This document shows, piece after piece, positions 26,833-34,345 of a stretch of 64,000 nucleotides of DNA. Both the position numbers and the translations under genes were made by a program. Every line of letters begins with the position of its first letter. The first letter of the stretch is position 1. The notes beneath the pieces are model-generated. The model saw only the letters and a program-made list of their open reading frames with translations. It was not told where the DNA came from and ran no database searches. Origin of the DNA: Salipaludibacillus sp. CUR1 (lineage in GTDB: Bacteria > Bacillota > Bacilli > Bacillales > Salisediminibacteriaceae); the NCBI RefSeq assembly GCF_021028955.1, contig NZ_JAIWPE010000058.1:1-64000 (forward strand). Reading direction: 5' to 3'.

Positions 26833-27636
26833 ATGGGACTCAAAGCGTTGTGGGACGCGGATTTATGGAATGACCGACTGGTTGCATACTTGCCTGACTT
26901 AACTGCGCAAGAGCAGGAGAAGATTAAAGAGAAAATAAAAAACGCACCGGCAGGTAAGTTTACTGTTTATACATTAGAAAACCATCAGGACACTTTAATT
27001 GATCTGGGATTTCAGCATGAAGCGGATCTCCCCGGTTTTTTTGAAGGAAAAACAGCAAAAATTTTCTCATTGTTTTTAAAGGAAGAGCGAAACAAATCCG
27101 CCTCAGTCACTAAAAACAAAGATGTTTTAAGTATAGTAAAAAACGATAATGCTGTACCTTCGCAGTCTTGGAAAGGGATCCTGTTCAGTCATCTTGAAGT
27201 ATCAGATCTGGATCAATTGACTGCTTTATATAAGCGGGTATTTAATGTATATCCTACAAATATTTTTGATCAGAATTATATTAAGGATTCAATGAATAAT
27301 AACTATATCTTTGTAACTGCTAAAGATCAGGGAAAGGTCATCGGAGCTGCCTCTGCTATGAAAACAGGATACCAGAGCGCTGAGATAACTGATTGCGCTG
27401 TTGATCCTGATTACCGTGGCCGGAACATCCTGCATGGACTTATTCTGGAATTGGAGACCCGCCTGGTCAAAGAACGGATCTTTAACGCTTTTTCTATCAC
27501 ACGTGCTGTTTCTGTGGGAATGAATATGACAGTTAAACGCCTGGATTATACATATAAAGGGACCCTGGTGAATAACTGTAAAATCTCCTCTGGATACGAA
27601 GATATGAACATATGGGTAAAAAAACTGAAAAATTAA
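26833..27636 (+). CDS. ablB: putative beta-lysine N6-acetyltransferase (AblB/YodP-like GNAT)
   Basis: A 267-residue GNAT protein. The N-terminal half is a variable domain (LWNDRLVAYLPDLT ... KFTVYTLENHQDTLIDLGFQHEADLPGFFEGKTAKIFSLFL). The C-terminal GNAT fold starts around residue 120 (LEVSDLDQLTALYKRVFNVYP), with acetyl-CoA loop DPDYRGRNILHGLILELE and a C-terminal VNNCKISSGYEDMNIWVKKL. AblB acetylates beta-lysine to N6-acetyl-beta-lysine, a compatible solute in methanogens and an intermediate of beta-lysine breakdown. ATG 26833 has GGAGG 7 nt upstream. It is on the strand of the catabolic operon, 132 bp downstream and behind a hairpin, and converges on yokU-kamA, which makes its substrate. 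Confidence 0.82.
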   Translation: MGLKALWDADLWNDRLVAYLPDLTAQEQEKIKEKIKNAPAGKFTVYTLENHQDTLIDLGFQHEADLPGFFEGKTAKIFSLFLKEERNKSASVTKNKDVLSIVKNDNAVPSQSWKGILFSHLEVSDLDQLTALYKRVFNVYPTNIFDQNYIKDSMNNNYIFVTAKDQGKVIGAASAMKTGYQSAEITDCAVDPDYRGRNILHGLILELETRLVKERIFNAFSITRAVSVGMNMTVKRLDYTYKGTLVNNCKISSGYEDMNIWVKKLKN

Positions 27637-27655
27637 ACAGTGAAAAACTAAGAGG

Positions 27656-27706
27656 GTTTCTCAAAAGGTCTGAAAGAAGGACCTTAATTGAGACACCTTC
27701 TTTTTT
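27656..27706 (+). terminator. terminator of ablB
   Basis: Stem built from GTTTCTCAA...AAGGTC and GGACCTT...TTGAGAC, then CACCTTCTTTTTTC. Confidence 0.65.
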
Positions 27707-27724
27707 CATGCAAAAGAATATCGA

Positions 27725-28004
27725 GGCCGGGACAAAACTAAATTAAATCCAGGATAACCGAAGAATGAATTCACAATAGACCATAAGATGAGATGAGGTT
27801 CATAAACGCACTCGCTTGCCGCAGAAATCTCTTCAGCTCCTCGGCAAAAATCGCCTGCGAGATCTTCAGAAGATGCTTTTCCTGCAGGCGTCTCGTGATT
27901 TTTGAACCTCATCATTTTTTAGCTTTTTTTCAAAAAGAACAGCCGGACAAAATTCGGAAGTTTTGTTCGGCTTTCTTTATAATTACTATTCTTTTGTCCC
28001 AGCC
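27725..28004 (-). repeat. modular intergenic repeat, copy B (280 bp, terminal inverted repeats)
   Basis: Bounded by GGCCGGGACAAAA and TTTTGTCCCAGCC, 12 of 13 positions complementary. In inverted orientation it holds module 2 of copy A and the CCGAACAAAA hairpin but lacks module 1. It lies between convergent ablB and yokU. No obvious target duplication at the edges. Confidence 0.87.
27942..27977. terminator. hairpin terminator inside repeat copy B
   Basis: GCCGgACAAAA / TTTTGTtCGGC stem with T-rich sequence on both sides (TTTCTTT on plus; TTCTTTTT on minus). It lies 39 bp beyond the yokU stop, so it probably ends the kamA-yokU transcript. Confidence 0.65.
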
Positions 28005-28015
28005 TTTTCGTAGAT

Positions 28016-28294
28016 CTATTCCTTAACTGCAAAGTAATTTTTTTTCAAAAGAGTAGGCTGTTCCATGAGCTCTTTAAACGTAAACTTAGCCCCCAACTTT
28101 TTCGTATCGATAAGCATAAATTGAGTTTCGATTTTTTCTATTTGATCTTCTTCGATATAAACTATCTGACAGTCAGGGCATTTAATGGAAGGGACTTTCT
28201 GAATTTCAACAGCCCTGGTTCCATCAGGCAGTTCCCAGTATGCCGGCTCAAGTGACTCAACAGCCTGCTCTGATTGACACCATTTACACTGCAT
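28016..28294 (-). CDS. yokU: YokU-family zinc-binding protein
   Basis: A 92-residue protein with two CxxC pairs (CKWC near the N-terminus; CPDC at about 39-42), consistent with a zinc ribbon. Family members of this kind are found next to kamA in B. subtilis, as here (18 bp downstream). No activity is known; a role with the aminomutase is only suggested by linkage. GGAG lies 8-10 nt before the ATG. It is cotranscribed with kamA from the sigma-54 promoter. Confidence 0.82.
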   Translation of the reverse strand: MQCKWCQSEQAVESLEPAYWELPDGTRAVEIQKVPSIKCPDCQIVYIEEDQIEKIETQFMLIDTKKLGAKFTFKELMEQPTLLKKNYFAVKE

Positions 28295-28312
28295 ACATAC
28301 ACTCTCCTCTGA

Positions 28313-29707
28313 TCAGACTTTTTCCTTGTTGTATTTCTGCTGTTCTTTAGCCCATTTTTTTTCAATCATTTCATCCCGTTTAGAACGGCGGTCTTTAAGA
28401 GACTGATGAGATTCATCCTGACTGTAGGTACTTCTGCGATTCAACCGCTGGATACCTTCAGGGACAAGGTTAAATTCTTCATCATTCATTAAAGCTGAAA
28501 CGCCGGCTCTCTTTTGGTCTTTTTTCTCGTAGTATTTGTAGAAATAATCGTCCGCTGTGCCGGGCAGATAGTGTTTTGGTTCCGGGTAGGTCGTTATTAC
28601 CCCTTCGAAATTTCTCAGTACGACTTTATCAGGACTTTGAGAGATCATGTAGTTCGGCTGCAGAGTAATTTTACCTCCGCCCCCTGGAGCATCAACTACG
28701 AAAGATGGGACTGCGTAACCTGACGTGTGCCCTCTCAGCCCTTCGATAATTTCAAGCCCTTTAGAAACCGGCGTGCGGAAATGCCCGATTCCTTCCGATA
28801 AGTCACATTGATAAATATAATATGGTCTGCACCGGATTTTAACGAGGTCATGGCATAATTTTTTCATAATTTCCACACTGTCATTAATCCCAGCTAAAAT
28901 GACTGCCTGGTTCCCGACAGGGACACCTGCGTTGGCAAGCATTTCAACGGCTTTTTTCGACTCCTCAGTGATTTCAAGGGACGTATTAAAATGAGTGTTA
29001 ACCCATACTGGATGGTATTTTTTCAGGATATTGCAAAGGTTTTCAGTAATTCGCTGCGGGAATACGACAGGGGCTCTTGTTCCAATCCGGATAATTTCCA
29101 CATGATCGATCTCTCTCAAGTTTTTAAGCACATATTCGAGTATCTGATCATTAATTAACAGGCCGTCACCTCCGGAAATCAGCACATCACGGACTTCCGG
29201 CGTGTTCCTGATATAATTGATGGCACCGTCCAGCTGCTTTTTAGGGACACCCATTCCGATCTGCCCGGAAAAACGGCGGCGTGTGCAGTAACGGCAATAC
29301 ATAGAGCATTGATTAGTTACAAGGAAAAGCACCCGGTCAGGATAACGATGTGTGAGACCTGGCACAGGGGAGTCTTCGTCTTCAAATAAAGGGTCTTCTA
29401 AATCATATTTTGTCTTTTGTATCTCGGCAGAAATTGGAACAGACTGCATTCTGATCGGACACCTTGGGTCATCGGGGTTCATTAATGACGCATAATAAGG
29501 AGTGATGTTGAGGGGGATCGTTTTTGTGGAAATTTTGACGCCCTCTTCTTCGTCAGGAGTTAAATTTACTACTTTTTTTAAATCATCCAACGTGCGGATG
29601 GTATTTGTTAATTGCCAAATCCAGTCGTTCCATTGTTCTTCGGTTACGTCTTTCCAAAGTTCAATCTCTTGCCAGTGTCTTTCAGCTTTATACAAGTCAA
29701 GTTTCAT
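28313..29707 (-). CDS. kamA: L-lysine 2,3-aminomutase
   Basis: Radical SAM/PLP enzyme interconverting L-alpha-lysine and L-beta-lysine, 464 residues. The [4Fe-4S]/SAM motif is CSMYCRYCTRRRFSG (CxxxCxxC). Next come DVLISGGDGLL (SAM-binding GGD), RIGTRAPVVFPQRI, HFNTSLEITEES, QAVILAGINDS, and the PLP lysine region DAPGGGGKITLQPNY. It starts at ATG 29707 with AAAGGAGG 9 nt upstream. It is the first gene of kamA-yokU. The committing step of the lysine route encoded around it is here, and this is the gene with the sigma-54 promoter. Confidence 0.94.
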   Translation of the reverse strand: MKLDLYKAERHWQEIELWKDVTEEQWNDWIWQLTNTIRTLDDLKKVVNLTPDEEEGVKISTKTIPLNITPYYASLMNPDDPRCPIRMQSVPISAEIQKTKYDLEDPLFEDEDSPVPGLTHRYPDRVLFLVTNQCSMYCRYCTRRRFSGQIGMGVPKKQLDGAINYIRNTPEVRDVLISGGDGLLINDQILEYVLKNLREIDHVEIIRIGTRAPVVFPQRITENLCNILKKYHPVWVNTHFNTSLEITEESKKAVEMLANAGVPVGNQAVILAGINDSVEIMKKLCHDLVKIRCRPYYIYQCDLSEGIGHFRTPVSKGLEIIEGLRGHTSGYAVPSFVVDAPGGGGKITLQPNYMISQSPDKVVLRNFEGVITTYPEPKHYLPGTADDYFYKYYEKKDQKRAGVSALMNDEEFNLVPEGIQRLNRRSTYSQDESHQSLKDRRSKRDEMIEKKWAKEQQKYNKEKV

Positions 29708-29754
29708 AGTAGAGTGCCTCCTTTATTATAAAAAAATTCTCACTATTTATATAA

Positions 29755-29772
29755 TGCAATTTTCATGCCAAA
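29755..29772 (-). promoter_or_regulatory. sigma-54 (SigL) -24/-12 promoter of kamA
   Basis: On the minus strand TTTGGCATGAAAATTGCA fits TGGCAY-N5-TTGCW, with GG and GC 10 bp apart. It lies about 50 bp before the kamA ATG. A sigma-54 activator gene is immediately upstream. Confidence 0.82.
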
Positions 29773-29814
29773 ACTAAAACGGCTTTCGATCCTTTGATTA
29801 ACCCTTATTTAAAA

Positions 29815-29851
29815 TTGAAAATTAAAAGAAGTGCCGGTTTTCCGGCACTTC
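29815..29851 (-). terminator. terminator of sigma-54 activator gene
   Basis: GAAGTGCCGG / CCGGCACTTC stem with a TTTT loop (minus strand AAAA), followed on the minus strand by TTTTAATTTTC. Separates the regulator from kamA. Confidence 0.75.
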
Positions 29852-29852
29852 G

Positions 29853-31241
29853 CTAAATAAGTTTATATTTTTGGAGTTTGTACTGAAGAGTCTGTCTGGG
29901 AATTCTTAATTTTTCAGCAGTTCTTTTTACGTTTCTGTTTTCTTTCTCGTAAATACCCAAAATAACTTTTTTCTCAAAATCTTCTACACTTGTTTTTAGA
30001 CCCCGTTTTTCAACATCATAACCTTCAGAATTTGAGGCGGGGAGAGAACGTCTTCCATGATCACTGAGATAGTGGGGGAAATGTTCAAGCGTAAGTTCTT
30101 CCGAGTCACTCATATTCATAGCCGCTTCGATGGCATGCCGCAATTCGCGGATATTTCCGGGCCAATCATAAAGATAAAAAGCACTTAATGCTTCTTTATC
30201 AATCTTCTTTACTTGCAGTCCGAATTTATGGTTATAAGTATTTATAAACGTCTGAATCAGTATAGGAAGGTCATCTATTCTGTCTCTTAACGGCGGAAGA
30301 GATAAAGAAACAACATTTAAGCGATAATAAAGATCTTTTCTGATCAGTTTTTTCTTAAGCAAATCAGCAGGTTTTTCGTTAGTGGCTGTAATGATTCTCA
30401 CATCCGTTTGGACGGTTCTGTGAGAGCCTACCCGTCTGACCACACCGTCTTCGAGAACACGGAGCAACTTAGCCTGCAAGTCGAAAGGAAGGGTGTGAAT
30501 TTCATCTAAAAACAATGTGCCTCCATGGGCTAATTCAAACAGCCCTTCTTTATTTTCTGCCCCGGTAAAACTGCCTTTAGTTGTGCCAAACAGCATACTT
30601 TCCAGCAGGGAAGGAGGAATAGCAGCGCAGTTTTGCGATATAAAAGGGCCGCGGCACCGGGCAGACTGATGATGGATGCCCTGGACAAGCAGTTCTTTGC
30701 CTGTTCCGGTCTCCCCATATACAAGAATAGGGGAGGTCGTCTTAGACACTCTCTCAGCCCTGGCTATGGTTTTCTTCATAGCAGGATTCGCAGTTATAAT
30801 ATCTTTAAATGTATAGTTAGTTGAATATTTACTGACGTTTTTCGGTTTTTCAATCCGTTTGTCCATTTGTGTCTGTAATTCGATAAGTTTATTGGATAAT
30901 TCTTTTACTCTTGAATAATCCTTAGCAATTTCAGCCGCTCCGAGAATGTCTTTACCGACGATAATGGGGATCGTCGTATTCACAGTATCGATTAATTTTC
31001 CTTTAATATTCCGGTAAGTCTGGTGCTTGTTATACATTGGTCTGCCTGTCTTTACAACTTTTAGCATGGTGCTTGTTTCAACAGTTAAAGAGGGGAACAC
31101 TTCGAGCAGGGGCTTTCCAATCACTTCTTCGGCATTCATACCATCATGCTCCGCAGCTATCCGATTATAATAAATGGTTCTTCCTTCCCTGTCTATCACA
31201 TGAATTCCCTCATCAATGCTTTTTAAAATAGCCTTCAGCAT
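29853..31241 (-). CDS. PAS-domain sigma-54-dependent transcriptional activator (RocR-like)
   Basis: A bacterial enhancer-binding protein of 462 residues from the first ATG. The N-terminal PAS sensor (ILKSIDEGIHVIDREGRTIYYN, about 4-115) is followed by an AAA+ domain with Walker A GETGTGKELL, GSFTGA (variant of the sigma-54 contact loop GAFTGA) and Walker B GGTLFLDEI, then R-fingers in the LPPLRDRIDDLPIL region. A Fis-type helix-turn-helix lies at the end (NVKRTAEKLRIPRQTLQYKLQ). It should activate the -24/-12 promoter of kamA just downstream. The ATG has no ribosome site. AGAGGTGAG lies before an in-frame ATT at 31271, directly after a stop codon, so translation may begin there, adding ten residues. 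Confidence 0.87.
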   Translation of the reverse strand: MLKAILKSIDEGIHVIDREGRTIYYNRIAAEHDGMNAEEVIGKPLLEVFPSLTVETSTMLKVVKTGRPMYNKHQTYRNIKGKLIDTVNTTIPIIVGKDILGAAEIAKDYSRVKELSNKLIELQTQMDKRIEKPKNVSKYSTNYTFKDIITANPAMKKTIARAERVSKTTSPILVYGETGTGKELLVQGIHHQSARCRGPFISQNCAAIPPSLLESMLFGTTKGSFTGAENKEGLFELAHGGTLFLDEIHTLPFDLQAKLLRVLEDGVVRRVGSHRTVQTDVRIITATNEKPADLLKKKLIRKDLYYRLNVVSLSLPPLRDRIDDLPILIQTFINTYNHKFGLQVKKIDKEALSAFYLYDWPGNIRELRHAIEAAMNMSDSEELTLEHFPHYLSDHGRRSLPASNSEGYDVEKRGLKTSVEDFEKKVILGIYEKENRNVKRTAEKLRIPRQTLQYKLQKYKLI

Positions 31242-31478
31242 TTCGTTAGTGTCTGCGTTCGCTGCAAAAATTTAACTCACCTCTTTTGATGCCGGAGAAT
31301 GGTCAATAAGTGCTGGAAATTCGGCATCTAGTTTAATATTACTTTTTATTCAGCTGGCTTTCAACATTATATGGAGGTTTATGGGAATTTATCTAACAAT
31401 CTACTAAGGAATTGCTGGTTTTAATTCATTACTATAGTACATGTAGTTTTTTTTATTAAAAAAGGAGGCTTTTTTTTT

Positions 31479-32231
31479 ATGAAGAAATGGATGTTCTCAA
31501 TTGCTTTGGCTGGAGTTTTGCTTTTTACTTCCCATAATGGTGTGTCTGCCTCAACTTATGAAGTGAGGTCAGGAGACAGCCTTTGGACAATCGGCCAAAA
31601 CTACGGTGTAACTACTGAAGCCTTGCGAAGAGAAAATAATTTATCCAGCAATATGATCTATCCGGGTCAATCCCTTAGTATCCCTGGAGGTACGGTTACT
31701 CACACTGTCACACACGGGGAAACGTTATGGATCATTGCCAATAGATACGGTGTAACTGTTTCACAATTACGCGGATGGAACGGACTATCCGGTTCAGCGA
31801 TCTATCCTGGTCAGTCTCTTACTATAAATAAAGCAGCACCCACTTCTCAAGCTTATTCTTCACAAGAAAAAGAATTGCTGGCCCGTCTAGTCCATGCAGA
31901 GGCCAGAGGAGAGCCTTATAAAGGAAAAGTAGCTGTGGCTGCTGTTGTCTTAAACAGAGCTGATCATCCTGATTTTCCTTCATCAGTGAGTGGCGTGGTA
32001 TATGAAACTTATGGTTCGGGCAATATTTACGCATTTGAACCCGTGCAGAACGGAGAAATATACCGGGCGGCAGACAGGGAATCTATCCGTGCTGTAGAAG
32101 ACGCAGTAAATGGATATGATCCGACTAACGGTGCCGTTTACTTTTATAACCCAGATACGGCGACCTCAAATTGGGTAAACAATCTGACGGTTAATCAGCG
32201 GATAGGAAATCATGTATTTGCGAGACAATAA
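31479..32231 (+). CDS. LysM - SleB-type cell wall hydrolase
   Basis: Secreted peptidoglycan hydrolase of 250 residues. There is a signal peptide (KKWMFSIALAGVLLFTSHNGVSAS, about 1-25), then LysM 1 (YEVRSGDSLWTIGQNYGV...YPGQSLSI, 27-69), LysM 2 (HTVTHGETLWIIANRYGV...YPGQSLTI, 75-118), a short linker, and a Hydrolase_2/SleB catalytic domain (LARLVHAEARGEPYKGKVAVAAVVLNRADHPDFPSSV, with Glu in HAEARGE). This is the cortex-lytic transglycosylase architecture of spore germination enzymes. AAAAAGGAGG precedes the ATG. Its terminator is the target of a group II intron. Confidence 0.88.
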   Translation: MKKWMFSIALAGVLLFTSHNGVSASTYEVRSGDSLWTIGQNYGVTTEALRRENNLSSNMIYPGQSLSIPGGTVTHTVTHGETLWIIANRYGVTVSQLRGWNGLSGSAIYPGQSLTINKAAPTSQAYSSQEKELLARLVHAEARGEPYKGKVAVAAVVLNRADHPDFPSSVSGVVYETYGSGNIYAFEPVQNGEIYRAADRESIRAVEDAVNGYDPTNGAVYFYNPDTATSNWVNNLTVNQRIGNHVFARQ

Positions 32232-32249
32232 TATTTAAGGACAAAAAAT

Positions 32250-32279
32250 CCCTTGGAGAACGAGCCTCCAAGGGGTTTT
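32250..32279. terminator. terminator hairpin adjoining the intron 5' end
   Basis: CCCTTGGAG / CTCCAAGGG, 7-nt loop, then GTTTT. The T-run is interrupted at 32280 by the intron. With the 3' exon (TGTTTTC) it would read GTTTTTGTTTT, shared by convergent sleB-like and acsA genes. Confidence 0.8.
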
Positions 32280-34339
32280 GTGCGTGTGGCAGCCCACATA
32301 TTGAAGGTGAAAGTCCTTCGAATGCACCGCTGACAGTCGGTAAGCGAACACTGAGAGCTAGTGCGTTGTCGTGAGGCAAGGTGCGGAGGAGCTTAAAGTG
32401 AATCTCTGCTCAGAGCTACCATCCCATGTTGGCACGAGGGAAGGATGACTGTGCAAAACATCAGGAAGTCCGAGTAACTGTGACACCCGAAGTGTTAAGA
32501 GGGCTGAAGTAGAGAGAAGATATGTGAAGTGACCCACAGAGGTCTCCATGCATCCTTTGAAAGAAGGGGACAACTATTCAAGGAGGAAATCCAAGGTAGT
32601 GTCTTAGCAGGGAGAAGTCAGAGATCACCATAGTAGTGAAGAAGCTTGTGCCAATGAGGGCTGGGTAACCAGAAAGAGGAGTAGCACACAAGTGACAGAA
32701 TAAACGAATTCTGACGGACTTCTATTCGAAAGAAAGAAGAACCGTGCGAAGGGTGTGACCCGTGAAGAGTGACCAAACGACCATTTGATGACGTGTGGAA
32801 ATGGGCAGAAACGGACAGTTGCCAAAGCACAGAAGTCCGGGGAGAACAGAAGGGTACCCCGTCCATCGCCGATAACTGGAACGAGGGATTGCATAGCTAT
32901 TAACCCGAGTGAAAGTCATCATAAGGAGAAACACGAACAAGCAAAGAGGAACCGAGGTCAACGTAGTTGGGAGTGAATAGAATGGCGCTCGCGAAATATT
33001 ACAGTTTGTATGACAAAGTATATAAATGGTCCAACCTACAGAAAGCCTTTGCGAATGTGAAGAAGAACAAAGGTGCACCCGGGATTGACCATGTGACGAT
33101 TCAGAACTATGAACTGGACTTGGAGGACAACCTAGGAGTGCTCCAGGAGAAGTTGCGAACGAAGTCATACAAGCCATTGCCGGTAAGAAGAACGTATATC
33201 GAGAAAGAAGACAGAGGGAAGAAGCGTCCTTTAGGCATACCGGCAGTGGAAGACCGTATTGTGCAAGCAGCGCTACGTCAAATCATCGAACCGATTTTTG
33301 AGGAAGACTTCCTTCCATGCAGTTATGGATTTCGTCCAAAGAGAAGTGCGCATATGGCCATTGATCAAGTCTCAGCGTACTTAAAGGAAGACTATACGTA
33401 TGTCATTGATGCCGACCTCCAATCATACTTTGATACCATTCCTCATGATCAGTTAGAGACCTGCATCAGAAAGCGAATTGTAGATGGTTCAATCATAAAC
33501 TTGATACACCTCTTCTTGAAGGCGGGTGTGATGGAAGATGGCTCTGTGAAAGAAGGAAAAGAAGGGACACCTCAAGGTGGTGTCATTAGTCCGCTACTTT
33601 CAAATATCTACCTTCACCAGCTGGACGAATTGATGACAAAAAGAGGCCATCGAATCGTACGATTCGCAGATGACTTTATTGTTTTATGTCGGAGTGCCAA
33701 AGGCAGTGAAAGAGTGATGCGGGGAATCAAGAAGTATGTTGAAAATGACCTGAGACTGACGGTGCATCCAACAAAATCAGTTATAGTCAATGCCGAAGAA
33801 GAACCATTCACGTTTCTTGGCTACGAGTTCTACAGGAATTACAGAGGGATTGCGCCTAAGAAAGAAAAGACATTCAAAGAAAAGGTCAAAAGACTAACGA
33901 GACGAAATCAAACACTTAATATTGAGGTATTGGTTGATGACATCCTAAATCCTTATCTGCGAGGCTGGGCGAATTACTTCCGATTTGGGCATGTGGCAAC
34001 GAAATTCAAGAAATGGGATGCATGGATACGAAGACGGTTACGCATGGTTCAACTGAGAAGCTGGCGTAATCGGAATAGCTTATATAGAGTGCTAAGAAAG
34101 AAAGGATGGAACGAAGAAAGTCTTCATCCCATCCGAATGACGGCGTGGCGAAGTTCTAAGACCCACATGGTTCATACTGCACTGGATAACAGTTATTTCG
34201 AAGAAATCGGCCTAGTCAGCCTCAGAACTATTTACGAAGAACGCTATTCAAAGAAGAATAACCGGGAGGAGCCGCATGCGTAGACCCGCACGTGTGGTTC
34301 TGGGAGAGGGGTAGTCAGTAATGGCTATCCCTACTCGAT
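32280..34339 (+). mobile_element. group II intron, class C (bacterial IIC)
   Basis: The 5' boundary GTGCG follows a terminator hairpin and TTTT, the usual target of class C introns. A structured RNA region of about 700 bp (TGAAAGTCCTTCGAA, CACCGCTGACAGTCGGTAAGC) precedes a reverse transcriptase gene. Domain V begins GAGCCGCATGCG at 34269, with GCACGTGTGGTTC closing it. Domain VI follows (GGGGTAGTC...GGCTATCCC), and the 3' end is read as CTACTCGAT at 34339. Edges look intact, so it is probably active or recently so. The exact 3' edge could shift by a base. Confidence 0.87.
32982..34283 (+). CDS. ltrA: group II intron reverse transcriptase/maturase
   Basis: Intron-encoded protein of 433 residues. 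Reverse transcriptase blocks in order: KNKGAPGIDHVTIQNYE, RPLGIPAVEDRIVQAAL, SYGFRPKRSAHMAI, VIDADLQSYFDTIPHD, KEGTPQGGVISPLLSNIYLHQLD, the catalytic RFADDFIVLC (FADD), and FLGYEF. A maturase X/GIIM region (YLRGWANYFRFGHVATKFKKWDAWIRRRLR) follows, and there is no HNH endonuclease domain, as expected for class C. ATG 32982 has GGGAG 8 nt upstream. The stop codon falls inside ribozyme domain V. Confidence 0.92.
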   Translation: MALAKYYSLYDKVYKWSNLQKAFANVKKNKGAPGIDHVTIQNYELDLEDNLGVLQEKLRTKSYKPLPVRRTYIEKEDRGKKRPLGIPAVEDRIVQAALRQIIEPIFEEDFLPCSYGFRPKRSAHMAIDQVSAYLKEDYTYVIDADLQSYFDTIPHDQLETCIRKRIVDGSIINLIHLFLKAGVMEDGSVKEGKEGTPQGGVISPLLSNIYLHQLDELMTKRGHRIVRFADDFIVLCRSAKGSERVMRGIKKYVENDLRLTVHPTKSVIVNAEEEPFTFLGYEFYRNYRGIAPKKEKTFKEKVKRLTRRNQTLNIEVLVDDILNPYLRGWANYFRFGHVATKFKKWDAWIRRRLRMVQLRSWRNRNSLYRVLRKKGWNEESLHPIRMTAWRSSKTHMVHTALDNSYFEEIGLVSLRTIYEERYSKKNNREEPHA

Positions 34340-34345
34340 TGTTTT

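Noticed and set aside
27700-28015. Target-site duplication at the edges of repeat copy B
   Set aside because: Flanks (ATCGA / TTTTCG) do not match clearly.
29708-29850. Lysine riboswitch (L-box) before kamA
   Set aside because: The leader is only about 50 nt after the sigma-54 promoter, too short for an L-box.
32280-32966. Overlapping minus-strand open frames at 32.2-33.2 kb
   Set aside because: They lie in the ribozyme domains I-IV of the group II intron and have no protein features.
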